DNA of 64,000 bases, from contig NZ_JAAVVZ010000010.1 of NCBI RefSeq assembly GCF_023910635.1, positions 1 to 64,000 of the forward strand. Reading direction: 5' to 3'. Each line of letters begins with the position of its first letter. Position 1 is the stretch's first letter. Shown here piece by piece: positions 1-8,460 of the stretch. The stretch comes from Sphingorhabdus sp. (GTDB taxonomy: Bacteria > Pseudomonadota > Alphaproteobacteria > Sphingomonadales > Sphingomonadaceae). The position numbers and the translations under genes are program-made. Below the pieces are notes generated by a model, which did not search any database, had not been told where the DNA came from, and saw only the letters and a program-made list of their open reading frames with translations.

Positions 1-786
1 CGGACATTGCGGGTGGCGGTTTGGCGGGCTTCGAAGGCGACGACGAAGCTGCCGATATTGTTCTTCAACGGCATTGGCGCGAATATTGAGGCTATGGCGC
101 CGATGGCGGAATTGCTCGATGATCGCGACTTTATTACCTTTGATATGCCCGGCATTGGTGGGTCGCCCGACCCCGTTGTGCCTTATAATGCGATCCTGAT
201 GGCTCGGATTGCGGCATTGTTGCTTGACCGGTTTGACATGCCCCTTGTCGACGTCATGGGCGTAAGCTGGGGCGGAGCGATGGCGCAGCAATTTGCGTTG
301 CAGAACACTGCGCGCACCAACAAGCTTATCTTGGTCGCGACCAGCGCCGGCATGTTGATGGTCCCGGGTAACCCGGCTTCGCTCGTCAAAATGGCCGACC
401 CGCGCCGCTATATCGACCCCGAATTCATGGCGAAGCATTTCAAGACGCTGTACGGCGGTATGGTGGGCAACAAGTCGGAGCATATTGGCCGCATTACGCC
501 GCCGTCGAAAACCGGATATTTCTATCAATTGATGGCGATGATGGGATGGACGAGCGCGCCGTTCCTGCCGTTTATGAAAACCGAAACGCTCATCATGATG
601 GGTGATGATGACCAGATTGTTCCGCTGGCCAATGGCAAATTTTTGAATTTCCTCATTCCGAACAGCGAATTGTTCGTGGTCAAAAATGGCGGGCATTTGT
701 TCCTGTTAAGCCATGTTGAGGAGAGCATCGCGAAGATCCGTGCGTTTCTGGATCGCGATGCGGACGGGGCACGAAAGGCCGCCTGA
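1..786 (+). CDS. phaZ: Intracellular medium-chain-length PHA depolymerase (alpha/beta hydrolase), 5' end outside the window
   Basis: The frame is open from the first base, so the N-terminus lies upstream. About 261 codons are visible; the family is about 280 residues. The enzyme hydrolyses stored polyhydroxyalkanoate to free hydroxyacids. Hallmarks match Pseudomonas-type PhaZ: the oxyanion-loop motif FNGIGAN near the start, the nucleophile elbow GVSWGGAMAQQF with Ser encoded at 265-267, then PRRY, YGG, GYFYQL and GWTS. The acid region is GDDDQIVPL and the catalytic His is in GGHLFLL. There is no signal peptide in the visible part, consistent with a granule-associated cytoplasmic enzyme. A plain alpha/beta hydrolase is the fallback call, but the run of family-specific motifs favours PhaZ. 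No other PHA gene is in view. Confidence 0.82.
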   Translation, partial: RTLRVAVWRASKATTKLPILFFNGIGANIEAMAPMAELLDDRDFITFDMPGIGGSPDPVVPYNAILMARIAALLLDRFDMPLVDVMGVSWGGAMAQQFALQNTARTNKLILVATSAGMLMVPGNPASLVKMADPRRYIDPEFMAKHFKTLYGGMVGNKSEHIGRITPPSKTGYFYQLMAMMGWTSAPFLPFMKTETLIMMGDDDQIVPLANGKFLNFLIPNSELFVVKNGGHLFLLSHVEESIAKIRAFLDRDADGARKAA

Positions 787-905
787 CCCTCTGGTTGTTA
801 CACATAACGCCTGGTTTTTCTGCCAACCGGCAATGACTGTCATCATAATTACGCTATTTATGCGTTAGACGCTCTTTTGTGTCCGCATAAAGAGGTTGAG
901 TGCGT

Positions 906-1586
906 ATGTTCAAAACTGTTGGGATCATCACCGGCGTAGATGCCGAGGCAGCAGCGTTATTTCCCGGCCAGAGCGCCAATAGCGAGGCGCTGCATGGCTT
1001 CATGGTGCGGCAGGTGCCTTTTGCAGGCCGTAACATCGTAATTACCTGCAGCGGCATTGGCAAAGTGAACGCAGCGATGGCGGCAATGATGTTGGTCGAA
1101 CATTATCGTGCCGACTTGCTGCTGGTTGTCGGCACGGCTGGAAAGCTGAATGGCAGGGACGGGCATTGCTTCCAGATCGTCGAAGCCGTGCAGGGCGACT
1201 ATGGCGCATCGCGCGCCGGTGGCTTTGTCCATTATCGGGCAGGGGCCTGGCCCATTGGGGAGGCGCATGCCGAACCCTTCCGTGCCGCCATCATGCCCGA
1301 CACTGGCCTGCCCAAGGTGCGCATCATCACCAGCGATTGTTTTGTCGAAAGCGCTGAACATGGCCAAAGGCTGCATCAGGCGCTCAACGGCGATATCGTC
1401 GACATGGAAACCGCCGCCGTCGCACAAGCCGCCGCGCGTATGGACGTGCCATGGGCCGCGATTAAGGCGACCAGCGATGATGCCAATGGCGACAGCGCTG
1501 GCGATTTTCAGGCCAATCTAAAACGCGCCGCCCGCTTGGCCGCAGAGGCCACCGAGCGGATGATAGAGGAATTGCCGCGCGGTTAA
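906..1586 (+). CDS. MTA/SAH-nucleosidase-like protein (phosphorylase superfamily)
   Basis: A 226-residue protein of the PNP/UDP phosphorylase superfamily, closest in pattern to 5'-methylthioadenosine/S-adenosylhomocysteine nucleosidases, which cleave adenine from MTA and SAH. The N-terminal strand is GIITGVDAEAAAL. The motif CSGIGKVNAAMAA near residue 50 matches the family's SGIGKVxAA, VVGTAGKL matches the GxAG loop, and VDMETAAVAQAA is the substrate-binding ME motif. The final catalytic Asp is probably in ATSDDAN. ATG 906 is preferred over in-frame GTG 900 because AGAGG at 891-895 is only 4 nt from the GTG and 10 nt from the ATG. The gene stands alone. It converges on the DUF445 gene and overlaps its end by 4 nt. 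Nucleosidase versus another nucleoside phosphorylase cannot be settled from sequence. Confidence 0.75.
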   Translation: MFKTVGIITGVDAEAAALFPGQSANSEALHGFMVRQVPFAGRNIVITCSGIGKVNAAMAAMMLVEHYRADLLLVVGTAGKLNGRDGHCFQIVEAVQGDYGASRAGGFVHYRAGAWPIGEAHAEPFRAAIMPDTGLPKVRIITSDCFVESAEHGQRLHQALNGDIVDMETAAVAQAAARMDVPWAAIKATSDDANGDSAGDFQANLKRAARLAAEATERMIEELPRG

Positions 1587-2863
1587 ATCAACAAGCCGAT
1601 GGCGTGGATGATAATCCCCGCCAGGCCGCCGACTAAGGTGCCGTTGATGCGGATGAATTGCAAGTCGCTGCCGACGGCATTTTCGACGCGGTCGGTGATG
1701 GTGGATGCGTCCCAGCGGGCGACGGTGTCGGACACCAAACGGACGATGTTATCGCCGTAATTTTCGGTCGTGCCGACAATGGCGCGGCGGGCGAAGCGGT
1801 TGATTTGGTGTTTCAGCCGGGCGTCTTCTTGTAAATTGCCGCCAAGCTTGATGAGCGCATCGCCAAAGCTACCGGCCAATGCGGCATCGGGGTTACGCGC
1901 CGCCTTTAACAGGCCATCGCGACCTTGCTCCCACAGGCTGTTGATCCATTTGCCCATTGCGGGGTTTTCCAACAATTGCCCCTTCCAATGCGCGACCTTG
2001 GCTTGCAGTTCTTTATCATGACGTAGGTCATGGGCCAGCTTGGCGAGCCCCTCTTCGCCCTTTTCGCGTAAAGGATGGTCGGGGTCCTCGGCCATGTCGT
2101 GGAGCAATTTGTTGAGGCCGTTGACGATGGCATTGGCCAATTTGTCATCAAGGCCGGTCCAGCGCATGATCGTATTGGCGCGTTCCTCCACCATTTCGCG
2201 GATCAGATGTTCATTGGCCTCCAATGTTGCCGACGCCCATTTGATGATGCTGTCGAGCACAGGGATATGCCGCCTCTCGCGGATCATCGCGGTCAGCAAC
2301 TGGCCCAGCAAAGGCGCGATGTCGAGTTTGTCGAGTTGCTTGCGAATGGCACCCTTGGCGATGCCGCCCAATCGTTCATCGTCGAGCGCGGCGATGATAT
2401 CCCCCATCAAGCGCGATGCCCCCATGCGCATCCGGCCTTCGCCGCCCGATGGCGCGCTTAGGAACTTGCCCATTGCGCCTGCGACATCCATGCGCTGCAC
2501 GCGGCGGGCCACGACCTTGGTTGTCAGGAAATTGGTGCGCAGGAAACTGGCCAAAGTGCGGCCAAGCCGTTCCTTGTTATTCGGAATGATCGCGGTGTGC
2601 GGAATGGGTATGCCTAAAGGGTGTCTGAAGAGCGCTGTGACGGCAAACCAGTCGGCCAGGCCACCAACCATCCCAGCCTCGGCAAAGGCCCTTAAAAAGC
2701 CCCAATAGCCGTCGTAACGCGTTTCCATATATCTGCCGAATACGAACAAAGCGGCCATACACAGCAACAAGGCCGTTGCGATAATCCGCATCTGGCGCAG
2801 TTCGGCATCGCGCTCCGCATAGCGCGCTTTTTCCGACAGGCCGAGTTGGTTTATAGCTTTCAC
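1583..2863 (-). CDS. DUF445 family membrane protein
   Basis: A 426-residue DUF445 (YjiN-like) protein of unknown function. It begins with a membrane segment (residues about 25-45, ATALLLCMAALFVFG). The conserved DUF445 block follows, with GGLADWFAVTALFRHPLGIPIPHTAIIPNNKERLG, then a long helical region, and it ends with a second hydrophobic segment (GTLVGGLAGIIIHAIGLLI). Two membrane anchors with the bulk on one side are typical. GTG 2863 is chosen, preceded by AAGG 8 nt upstream, because the longer ATG 2899 frame would run through the inverted repeat at 2904-2933 and lacks family similarity in the extra residues. It lies downstream of the RND genes on the same strand, but a 97-bp gap with a hairpin separates them, so co-transcription is doubtful. 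Confidence 0.8.
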   Translation of the reverse strand: MKAINQLGLSEKARYAERDAELRQMRIIATALLLCMAALFVFGRYMETRYDGYWGFLRAFAEAGMVGGLADWFAVTALFRHPLGIPIPHTAIIPNNKERLGRTLASFLRTNFLTTKVVARRVQRMDVAGAMGKFLSAPSGGEGRMRMGASRLMGDIIAALDDERLGGIAKGAIRKQLDKLDIAPLLGQLLTAMIRERRHIPVLDSIIKWASATLEANEHLIREMVEERANTIMRWTGLDDKLANAIVNGLNKLLHDMAEDPDHPLREKGEEGLAKLAHDLRHDKELQAKVAHWKGQLLENPAMGKWINSLWEQGRDGLLKAARNPDAALAGSFGDALIKLGGNLQEDARLKHQINRFARRAIVGTTENYGDNIVRLVSDTVARWDASTITDRVENAVGSDLQFIRINGTLVGGLAGIIIHAIGLLI

Positions 2864-2903
2864 ACGGCCGACCTTAAAGGAGTGTGTAAAAAACGCCACC
2901 CAT

Positions 2904-2933
2904 CGTCATCCTGAAACGCGTTCAGGATGACGA
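2904..2933. repeat. Short inverted repeat CGTCATCCTGAA / TTCAGGATGACG
   Basis: CGTCATCCTGAA, a 6-base centre (ACGCG with flanking base) and TTCAGGATGACG form a hairpin with about 12 bp in the stem. It sits between the RND permease end and the DUF445 start. A related half (CCCTGAAACAAGTTCAGGGTGACG, 46675-46698) occurs before the ruvX end. It resembles dispersed intergenic palindromes of sphingomonads; a terminator role is possible, but no T-run follows. Confidence 0.6.
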
Positions 2934-2959
2934 CGATAAGTGGCGGCGCGGCCACCATT

Positions 2960-5900
2960 TCACTCGGCTGGCTGAAGTCCGCCCAGGTCGCCTTTGCTCG
3001 GGGCGTTGTCCGTCGGCTTAGCTGGCTCTGTAACATTCTCTTTATGCTTTGCAGGATCATAGGTCAGCAATCGCGTGCGCAGCCATGGCCCAACGCGCTT
3101 TTCAAACCCGTCGGCCAGGCTGAAACCCGCAGGGACGATCAGCAAGGTCAGCAAGGTCGACACGATCAAGCCGCCGATCACGACCGTGCCCATGGGCGAG
3201 CGCCATTGGCCGTCACCGCCCAATGAAAGCGCGGTGGGGACCATGCCGGCGGTCATGGCAACGGTGGTCATAACGATTGGCTGCGCGCGTTTATGCCCAG
3301 CCTCCATAATCGCTTGGAATTTGGGCACGCCGCGGGCCATTTCCTCAATCGCAAAATCGATCAACAATATGGAGTTTTTCGCGACGATACCAAAGAGCAT
3401 CAAAACGCCGATGAACACCGGCATAGATATTGGCTGGCCAACCAAGGCAAGCGCCAGCAAGCCGCCCAATGGTGCGAGCAACAACGAACCCATGTTGACC
3501 AAAGGCGACATGAAACGATGGTATAAAAGCACCAGCACCGCAAAAACCAACAATGTTCCGGACACCAAGGCGACCATGAAGTCTTTTTGCATTTCCGCCT
3601 CCCATTCCTGAGACCCGAAAGGTGCGCGGGACACGCCGGTGGGCAGATTTTCCATGATGGGAAGCTTGTTAATTTTCTTGTCCGCCTCCGACGAAACGAT
3701 ACCGGGCGCAAAATCCGCGCCAATGAAGATACGGAAATTCTGATTTCGACGTTGAACTGAGGTTGGGCCAGCGCCAAAGCTGATGTCCGCCACGCGGGAC
3801 AGGGGCACAGACCCGCCGCTCGCTAATGGCACGGGCAGGTTGCGGATGACATCCAAGTCCTGACGCGATTCCTTGGCGAGCATGACGCGGATCGGGATTT
3901 GACGATCCGACAGTGAGAATTTTGCGCTATTCTGATCAATATCGCCCAGCGTAGCAACGCGGATTGTCTGGCTGAGCGCCACGGTCGATACGCCAAGCTG
4001 CGACGCAAGGTCGTTGCGCGGCGTTATGATCAATTCGGGACGCTGCAAATCAGCGGAGATACGCGGCGCACGCAATTCGGGCAGCGTCTTCATCTGCTCG
4101 ACCAAAGTTGCCGCTGTCCGGTCAAGTATACTGGGGTCTGATCCTGACAACATGACCGAAACGTCGCGGCCAGAACCACCACCACCACCGTCCGGGCCGT
4201 TAGCCAGAAACGTAACACGTGCGTCCGCGATTTTGGTGAGCAAAGGCGTTAGATCTTCTTCGAATTCCTGACTGGTCCGGGCCCGGTCCTCATGCAAGGT
4301 GATGAAAATGCTGGCGCCGCCTTCGCGCACGCTTTGCAATGCCGTTTTGACTTCAGGCTGCCGCTCGACGATTGCCGCGGCTTCGCTGCTGATCTCACGC
4401 GTGCGCTCCAACGTGGTTCCGGGAACCATTTCGATGCGAATACGGCTGAAATCGGTATTACCATCGGGGAAGAACTGCTTTGGCAGGACGACAAGCAAGA
4501 CGACCGTCAGCGCGAGCGCCAGCGCACCAATGCCCATCATCCAACGGCGGTGACCCAGCGACCAGCGCAAAATTTTCATATATTTGTTGATCCAGCCGGC
4601 CTCGCCATGTTCGGCCATACCGTCGGCTTTCAGGAAATAGGCCGCGATCATTGGCGTAATCATCCGCGCCACGGCAAGGCTCATCAGAACCGAAGCGACC
4701 ACCGTCAGACCGAAATTCTTGAAGAATTGTCCAGCAACGCCGGGCATGAGGCCAACGGGCAGGAACACCGCGACAATCGAAAATGTCGTCGCAACCACCG
4801 CAAGGCCGATTTCGTCGGCGGCATCAATCGACGCCTGATAGGCCGATTTGCCCATCCGCATATGCCGGACGATGTTTTCAATCTCGACAATGGCGTCATC
4901 GACCAATACCCCGGCCACAAGACCAAGCGCCAAGAGCGACATGGTGTTCAGCGTGAAGCCCAAAAGGTCCAAAAACCAGAAAGTTGGAATGGCCGACAAC
5001 GGAATGGCAATCGCCGAAATAATCGTTGCCCGCCAATCGCGCAGGAACAGGAAAACGACGACGATGGCAAGCAACGCGCCTTCGATCATCGCGGCCATGG
5101 AGCTTTTATACTGGCCCTTGGTGTAATCTACGCTGTTGAACAAAGTAACGAATTTGATGCCGGGATTTTCTTTTTCGATTTCCGCGATTTTGACCATCGC
5201 ATCATCGAAGACGGTGACGTCGGACGCGCCCTTGGCGCGCGACATGCTGAAGGTGACGACTTGTTTGCCGCCCGCAAAGGCCATGGCTTTCTGTTCGCTG
5301 AAGCCGTCAGTAACTTCGGCGACATCGGCCAATTTGATGGAGCGGCCGCCGCCAAGGCTAATCTGCGTCTGGCTCAGCGCGAAGGCGTCGGTGGCGTTGC
5401 CAAGCACGCGGACCGATTGGCGTGATCCGGCAATTTGCGACTGACCACCCGATGCGTTGATATTTTGTTGGCGCAGGACCGCGTTAATCGCGCTCGCGCT
5501 TACGCCCAATGATTGCATTTTCGCAGGGTCAAGGACGACGCGGATTTCACGGTTTACGCCGCCATTGCGGCTGACCGAGGCCATGCCTTCGACAGCGAGC
5601 AAGCGGCGTGCAACGCTATCGTCCACGAACCAACTGAGTTGCTCCAGCGTCATGTCGCTGGCTTCGACCGCGAAATAGGCGATTGGTTCGCTGGATGTAG
5701 CAACCTTGAAAATCTGCGGCTCCAATATGCCATCGGGCAGGTCGCTGCGGATTTGGTCGACGGCGTTTTTGACTTCGCTGACTGCGGCATTGATGTCGTC
5801 GCCAATTTCGAATTCGGCGCTGACCGTCGTGTTACCTTCGCTTGAGCTGGCATCAATGTTGCGAACGCCCTGCACACTGCGGATCGCGGATTCGACCTTT

Positions 5901-6103
5901 TGCGTTATCTGTGTGGTGATTTCGGTTGGCGCAGCGCCGGGTTGCGAAATCGAGACAACAACAACCGGGAATTCAATATCAGGTTCATTCTGCACTTCCA
6001 TATTCCGGAACGACATGATTCCGGCAAGGGTGAGTGCGAGGAACAAGACGATCGGCACCACCGGATTGCGGATGGACCATGCAGAAATGTTATTTAAATT
6101 CAT
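2960..6103 (-). CDS. RND efflux transporter permease (AcrB/MexF-like)
   Basis: A 1047-residue inner-membrane proton-driven pump subunit, the full length for hydrophobe/amphiphile efflux RND proteins. The N-terminus (SIRNPVVPIVLFLALTLAG) is TM1. A large periplasmic porter domain follows, containing FPVVVVSISQPGAAPTEI. TM4 carries the Asp-Asp proton relay in GLVAGVLVDDAIVEIENIV (about residue 410). The second half repeats the fold and ends with an acidic, proline-rich tail. It lies 27 nt downstream of the adaptor gene on the same strand, so the two form one operon. No TolC-type outer-membrane factor is adjacent, so the pump presumably borrows one encoded elsewhere. Substrate cannot be inferred. 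Confidence 0.92.
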   Translation of the reverse strand: MNLNNISAWSIRNPVVPIVLFLALTLAGIMSFRNMEVQNEPDIEFPVVVVSISQPGAAPTEITTQITQKVESAIRSVQGVRNIDASSSEGNTTVSAEFEIGDDINAAVSEVKNAVDQIRSDLPDGILEPQIFKVATSSEPIAYFAVEASDMTLEQLSWFVDDSVARRLLAVEGMASVSRNGGVNREIRVVLDPAKMQSLGVSASAINAVLRQQNINASGGQSQIAGSRQSVRVLGNATDAFALSQTQISLGGGRSIKLADVAEVTDGFSEQKAMAFAGGKQVVTFSMSRAKGASDVTVFDDAMVKIAEIEKENPGIKFVTLFNSVDYTKGQYKSSMAAMIEGALLAIVVVFLFLRDWRATIISAIAIPLSAIPTFWFLDLLGFTLNTMSLLALGLVAGVLVDDAIVEIENIVRHMRMGKSAYQASIDAADEIGLAVVATTFSIVAVFLPVGLMPGVAGQFFKNFGLTVVASVLMSLAVARMITPMIAAYFLKADGMAEHGEAGWINKYMKILRWSLGHRRWMMGIGALALALTVVLLVVLPKQFFPDGNTDFSRIRIEMVPGTTLERTREISSEAAAIVERQPEVKTALQSVREGGASIFITLHEDRARTSQEFEEDLTPLLTKIADARVTFLANGPDGGGGGSGRDVSVMLSGSDPSILDRTAATLVEQMKTLPELRAPRISADLQRPELIITPRNDLASQLGVSTVALSQTIRVATLGDIDQNSAKFSLSDRQIPIRVMLAKESRQDLDVIRNLPVPLASGGSVPLSRVADISFGAGPTSVQRRNQNFRIFIGADFAPGIVSSEADKKINKLPIMENLPTGVSRAPFGSQEWEAEMQKDFMVALVSGTLLVFAVLVLLYHRFMSPLVNMGSLLLAPLGGLLALALVGQPISMPVFIGVLMLFGIVAKNSILLIDFAIEEMARGVPKFQAIMEAGHKRAQPIVMTTVAMTAGMVPTALSLGGDGQWRSPMGTVVIGGLIVSTLLTLLIVPAGFSLADGFEKRVGPWLRTRLLTYDPAKHKENVTEPAKPTDNAPSKGDLGGLQPAE

Positions 6104-6130
6104 GATATATATCCCGAATGGCCCAACGAC

Positions 6131-7306
6131 TTACTGTTTCTTCAACAGTTTGGGATTGATCGTTTCGTCCGGGTTGAGGAAGCCGCCCGCGTAAAGAACG
6201 ACGCGTTCGGTGCCGTCCAAGCCTTCTTCAATAATCAAGCCATTGGCGGTCACTGGGCCAAGCTTCACCAGGCGCTGCTGCACCTTGTTATTCTTGCCGA
6301 CAATATACACAAAGCTGCCTTCGCGGCCGGTTTGAACGGCGGATTCAGGCAGAACTGGTGCCGTCATTGCGCCCGATTTGATTTCTACCGACGCAAATCC
6401 ACCGGGGCGCAATGCCTTGTCAAATGGCAAGGCAACACGCGCCATGCCCTGACGGCTCTGCGGGTCAATCATCGGCGAAATCTGCCAGATATTGCCTTCA
6501 AACACCCGATCAACGCCAACAGGCGTCACCGAAGCAGGAATGCCGACGGCGATCTGCGCCAGATCATCTTCGCTCAGCTTTGCCTGAAGCTCCAACTGGC
6601 CATCCTTGGCGATGCGGAACAATATGCCGCTGCCTGCGGACACCGTCTGTCCGGTCTCCACATTGCGTTCCAGCACATAGCCCGAAACAGGGGCACGGAC
6701 ATCAAGCCGCGCATTGCGGGCGCGGGTTTCGGCCAGTTGCGCGTTGGCGACACTCACCCGCGCGCGGGCGGCGTCGCGATTGGCGGTCTTGCGATCAACA
6801 TCTGCCTTGGAAACAAAACCACGCTCAACCAACTGCATCGCACGGTCGAGTTCGTTTTGGGCAAGCTGCAGGTCTGCGCGGGCGACGCCGATCTGCGCCT
6901 CAAGCGCGGCGGCCTGTTGCGTTTGTACCGAACGGTCAACGCTCACTAAGACTTCGCCTTGTGTCACCCAGTCGCCTGCATCGACATACACCTGTAGCAC
7001 GCGTCCACCTTCACCAACGACGCCGACGGGAATTTCGCGGCGTGCGGCCAATGTGCCGGTCGCGTTAATCGCGCGCACCACGCTATCGCGACCCGGAGCT
7101 ACCACGGTCACGGTCTGCGCTTGGCCAGCCTTATCGGCATCAACGGGCGCAGTGGAGCCGCTACCGAAGAAATAATAAGCGGCCCCCGCTATAATCAGTA
7201 TCGCCACGATGATGGCTGCAATGCGGACCCGACGCTGGTTCCGATCGCGGTTGTCCTGCAGAATCTCACCATTTAGCGTAGCGCTCATCGTCGTTTCGTA
7301 ATTCAT
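6131..7306 (-). CDS. RND efflux periplasmic adaptor subunit (membrane fusion protein)
   Basis: A 391-residue HlyD/AcrA-type adaptor that bridges the inner-membrane RND pump and an outer-membrane channel. An N-terminal anchor (IAAIIVAILIIAGAAYYFFG) is followed by a lipoyl/barrel-sandwich half-motif (GVVGEGGRVLQVYVDAGDWVTQGEVL). A helical hairpin rich in Gln/Ala/Arg comes next (QTQQAAALEAQIGVARADLQ), then the second lipoyl half (DVRAPVSGYVLERNVETGQTV), then a beta-barrel domain ending LLKKQ. ATG 7306 gives the most compact N-terminus; ATG 7288 is possible, and ATG 7360 adds 18 unlikely residues. First gene of the two-gene efflux operon. Confidence 0.88.
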   Translation of the reverse strand: MNYETTMSATLNGEILQDNRDRNQRRVRIAAIIVAILIIAGAAYYFFGSGSTAPVDADKAGQAQTVTVVAPGRDSVVRAINATGTLAARREIPVGVVGEGGRVLQVYVDAGDWVTQGEVLVSVDRSVQTQQAAALEAQIGVARADLQLAQNELDRAMQLVERGFVSKADVDRKTANRDAARARVSVANAQLAETRARNARLDVRAPVSGYVLERNVETGQTVSAGSGILFRIAKDGQLELQAKLSEDDLAQIAVGIPASVTPVGVDRVFEGNIWQISPMIDPQSRQGMARVALPFDKALRPGGFASVEIKSGAMTAPVLPESAVQTGREGSFVYIVGKNNKVQQRLVKLGPVTANGLIIEEGLDGTERVVLYAGGFLNPDETINPKLLKKQ

Positions 7307-7466
7307 ACCGGGGTTCCAAATAATAAATGCGGGGAAAGCATACGCCCCCAATTTGTTCATATTATGGCTGTATTACCCCAATAAGTCACTGTCCGCAAGC
7401 CGCAGAACGCCACAGGATAAACGCTTTAATAGCGCATAGAATATCGCAAATACCCATGCGTAACAA

Positions 7467-7482
7467 TAGGTCCTGACCCTAA
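7467..7482. repeat. Solo end of the GGTCAGGACC repeat family
   Basis: TAGGTCCTGACCCTAA is identical to the terminal part of the full elements at 44005-44265 and 46455-46656. No partner arm is present within the gap, so this is a solo end or a degraded remnant. Confidence 0.7.
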
Positions 7483-7499
7483 GTTTCGACAAACAACAT

Positions 7500-7530
7500 C
7501 AAGAAGAACCACGCAGAGCCGACTGCGTGG
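7500..7530 (-). terminator. Probable rho-independent terminator of sciP
   Basis: On the minus strand CCACGCAG, loop TCGGCT, CTGCGTGG forms an 8-bp stem followed by the pyrimidine-rich tail TTCTTCTTG. It lies about 95 nt after the sciP stop. The tail is not a pure T-run, so strength is uncertain. Confidence 0.5.
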
Positions 7531-7623
7531 CGTTATACGCATGTCTAAGGAGAATAGTTTACCGCATAAGGCAGCGTTAAATGGCCGTAGTAATGGCCGA
7601 TTTTACCCATGCGACGTTTCAGT

Positions 7624-7923
7624 TCAGTATTTTTGCTGCCGTTCATATAGGCAACGATAATGTTGAATGCGGGTTACCCGCAGACCGGGCATGCCCGACC
7701 GGTCGACCGCACGCTGCCACGATGCGAATTCCTCAAGCGTTAGGTAATAGCGTTCACAAACGTCGTTGATGGACAACAACCCACCATTGACAGCAGCCAC
7801 GACCTCCGCCTTGCGGCGGACAACCCAACGGGTCGTGCCCGGAGGCGGCAGGCTGTCGAGGGTGAGTGGTTCACCCAAGGGGCCAATGACTTGCGACGGA
7901 CGGAATTTTTGATTTTCAATCAT
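7624..7923 (-). CDS. sciP: CtrA inhibitor SciP (DUF1153)
   Basis: A 99-residue helix-turn-helix protein of the DUF1153 family. In Caulobacter, SciP binds CtrA-activated promoters and blocks transcription in G1. The conserved core is complete: VIGPLGEPLTLDSLPPPGTTRWV, then RRKAEVVAAVNGGLLS, a helix-turn-helix with VCERYYLTLEEFASWQ, and the C-terminal RTTRIQ-like stretch (LRVTRIQHYR). Length matches the family (about 90-100). A short divergent tail (CLYERQQKY) follows the usual end. It is monocistronic, with its own probable terminator downstream. Function in this organism is inferred from the family; flagellar and division targets are the usual ones. Confidence 0.93.
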   Translation of the reverse strand: MIENQKFRPSQVIGPLGEPLTLDSLPPPGTTRWVVRRKAEVVAAVNGGLLSINDVCERYYLTLEEFASWQRAVDRSGMPGLRVTRIQHYRCLYERQQKY

Positions 7924-8460
7924 GACTTTTTTTCTGCTCCGTGCCCGACAAGGTTTGATGTTTTTCCTGTTCTGGCAGGAAATAGCATTCGATTTTTGAT
8001 ATTGAATGAAGCGGATTGGTAAACAGGTTGTTCATTCATTTTTGTTGCTCCGCTTTTTGCCAAAAAGAACCCCGTACTGCTATTCCCGTGTCTGGTTCTG
8101 CGGCGAAACAGTGAATGCGCGCGGCCAGATTGTCGCCATCGGCAATGTTGCCATGTTCTGCACGACGCAAACTACGCACGGTCGGACTTTTCGCCTGCCG
8201 CGCACGCGCCGCGTCGAGCACGCCTTTGGCCTTGTCCTCAGGCGTCTGCGCATATTTACGCAGCGCGTGATGGGGAAAATTCATTTTCATGCGACGGGCT
8301 TACCCGCATAAAGTCTAACAGGTGGTAAAGGCGCCGTTCAATCGTTGTTAAGACAGATTAACGCCCTTCAGCATTTGATCCGGAGCGACAATGGAATGGT
8401 CCTTGGAAACCCTTCAGAAAACTGGCAATTCGCCGACGAAGCTTCTAGGGAGGCAATCCC
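7924..8460. other. Gap between sciP and mnmA with one doubtful small ORF
   Basis: 537 bases. It should hold the sciP promoter region, with AT-rich sequence around 7924-8040, and the mnmA leader. Two overlapping antisense ORFs occupy the middle; only the minus-strand one (8036-8290) is kept, as a weak candidate. AGGGAGG at 8449-8455 is the mnmA ribosome binding site. No repeat or RNA gene was recognised. Confidence 0.5.
8036..8290 (-). CDS. Hypothetical small protein (doubtful)
   Basis: An 84-residue, basic, soluble ORF beginning MKMNFPHHALRKYAQTPEDKAKG. The first half has believable amino-acid composition (Ala/Arg/Lys-rich helix DKAKGVLDAARARQAKSP); the second half looks less protein-like. 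No motif is recognised and the ribosome binding site is weak. An overlapping plus-strand ORF (8006-8311) looks worse, with many Phe, Arg, Leu and Cys. Kept because the stretch otherwise has no explanation. Confidence 0.3.
   Translation of the reverse strand: MKMNFPHHALRKYAQTPEDKAKGVLDAARARQAKSPTVRSLRRAEHGNIADGDNLAARIHCFAAEPDTGIAVRGSFWQKAEQQK

Larger units (their letters stand above)
7307..7623. other. Gap between efflux operon and sciP: solo repeat end and terminator
   Basis: 317 bases without a gene. It should carry the efflux-operon promoter on the minus strand. A solo end of the GGTCAGGACC repeat lies at 7467-7482 and a terminator-like hairpin at 7509-7530. I could not identify a convincing -35/-10 pair or a regulator operator, and no TetR or MarR regulator gene is adjacent. 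Confidence 0.5.

Noticed and set aside
4292-5425. A 377-codon plus-strand ORF inside the RND permease gene.
   Set aside because: Antisense shadow of a strongly conserved coding region; His/Gln/Arg/Asp-rich translation is typical of such shadows.
8006-8311. A plus-strand 101-codon ORF antisense to the small ORF at 8036-8290.
   Set aside because: Amino-acid composition is not protein-like (Phe, Arg, Cys runs) and there is no ribosome binding site.
8348-8362. TTAA-N6-TTAAC near mnmA as a CtrA binding site, attractive because sciP is nearby.
   Set aside because: The CtrA motif needs seven bases between the half sites; here there are six.
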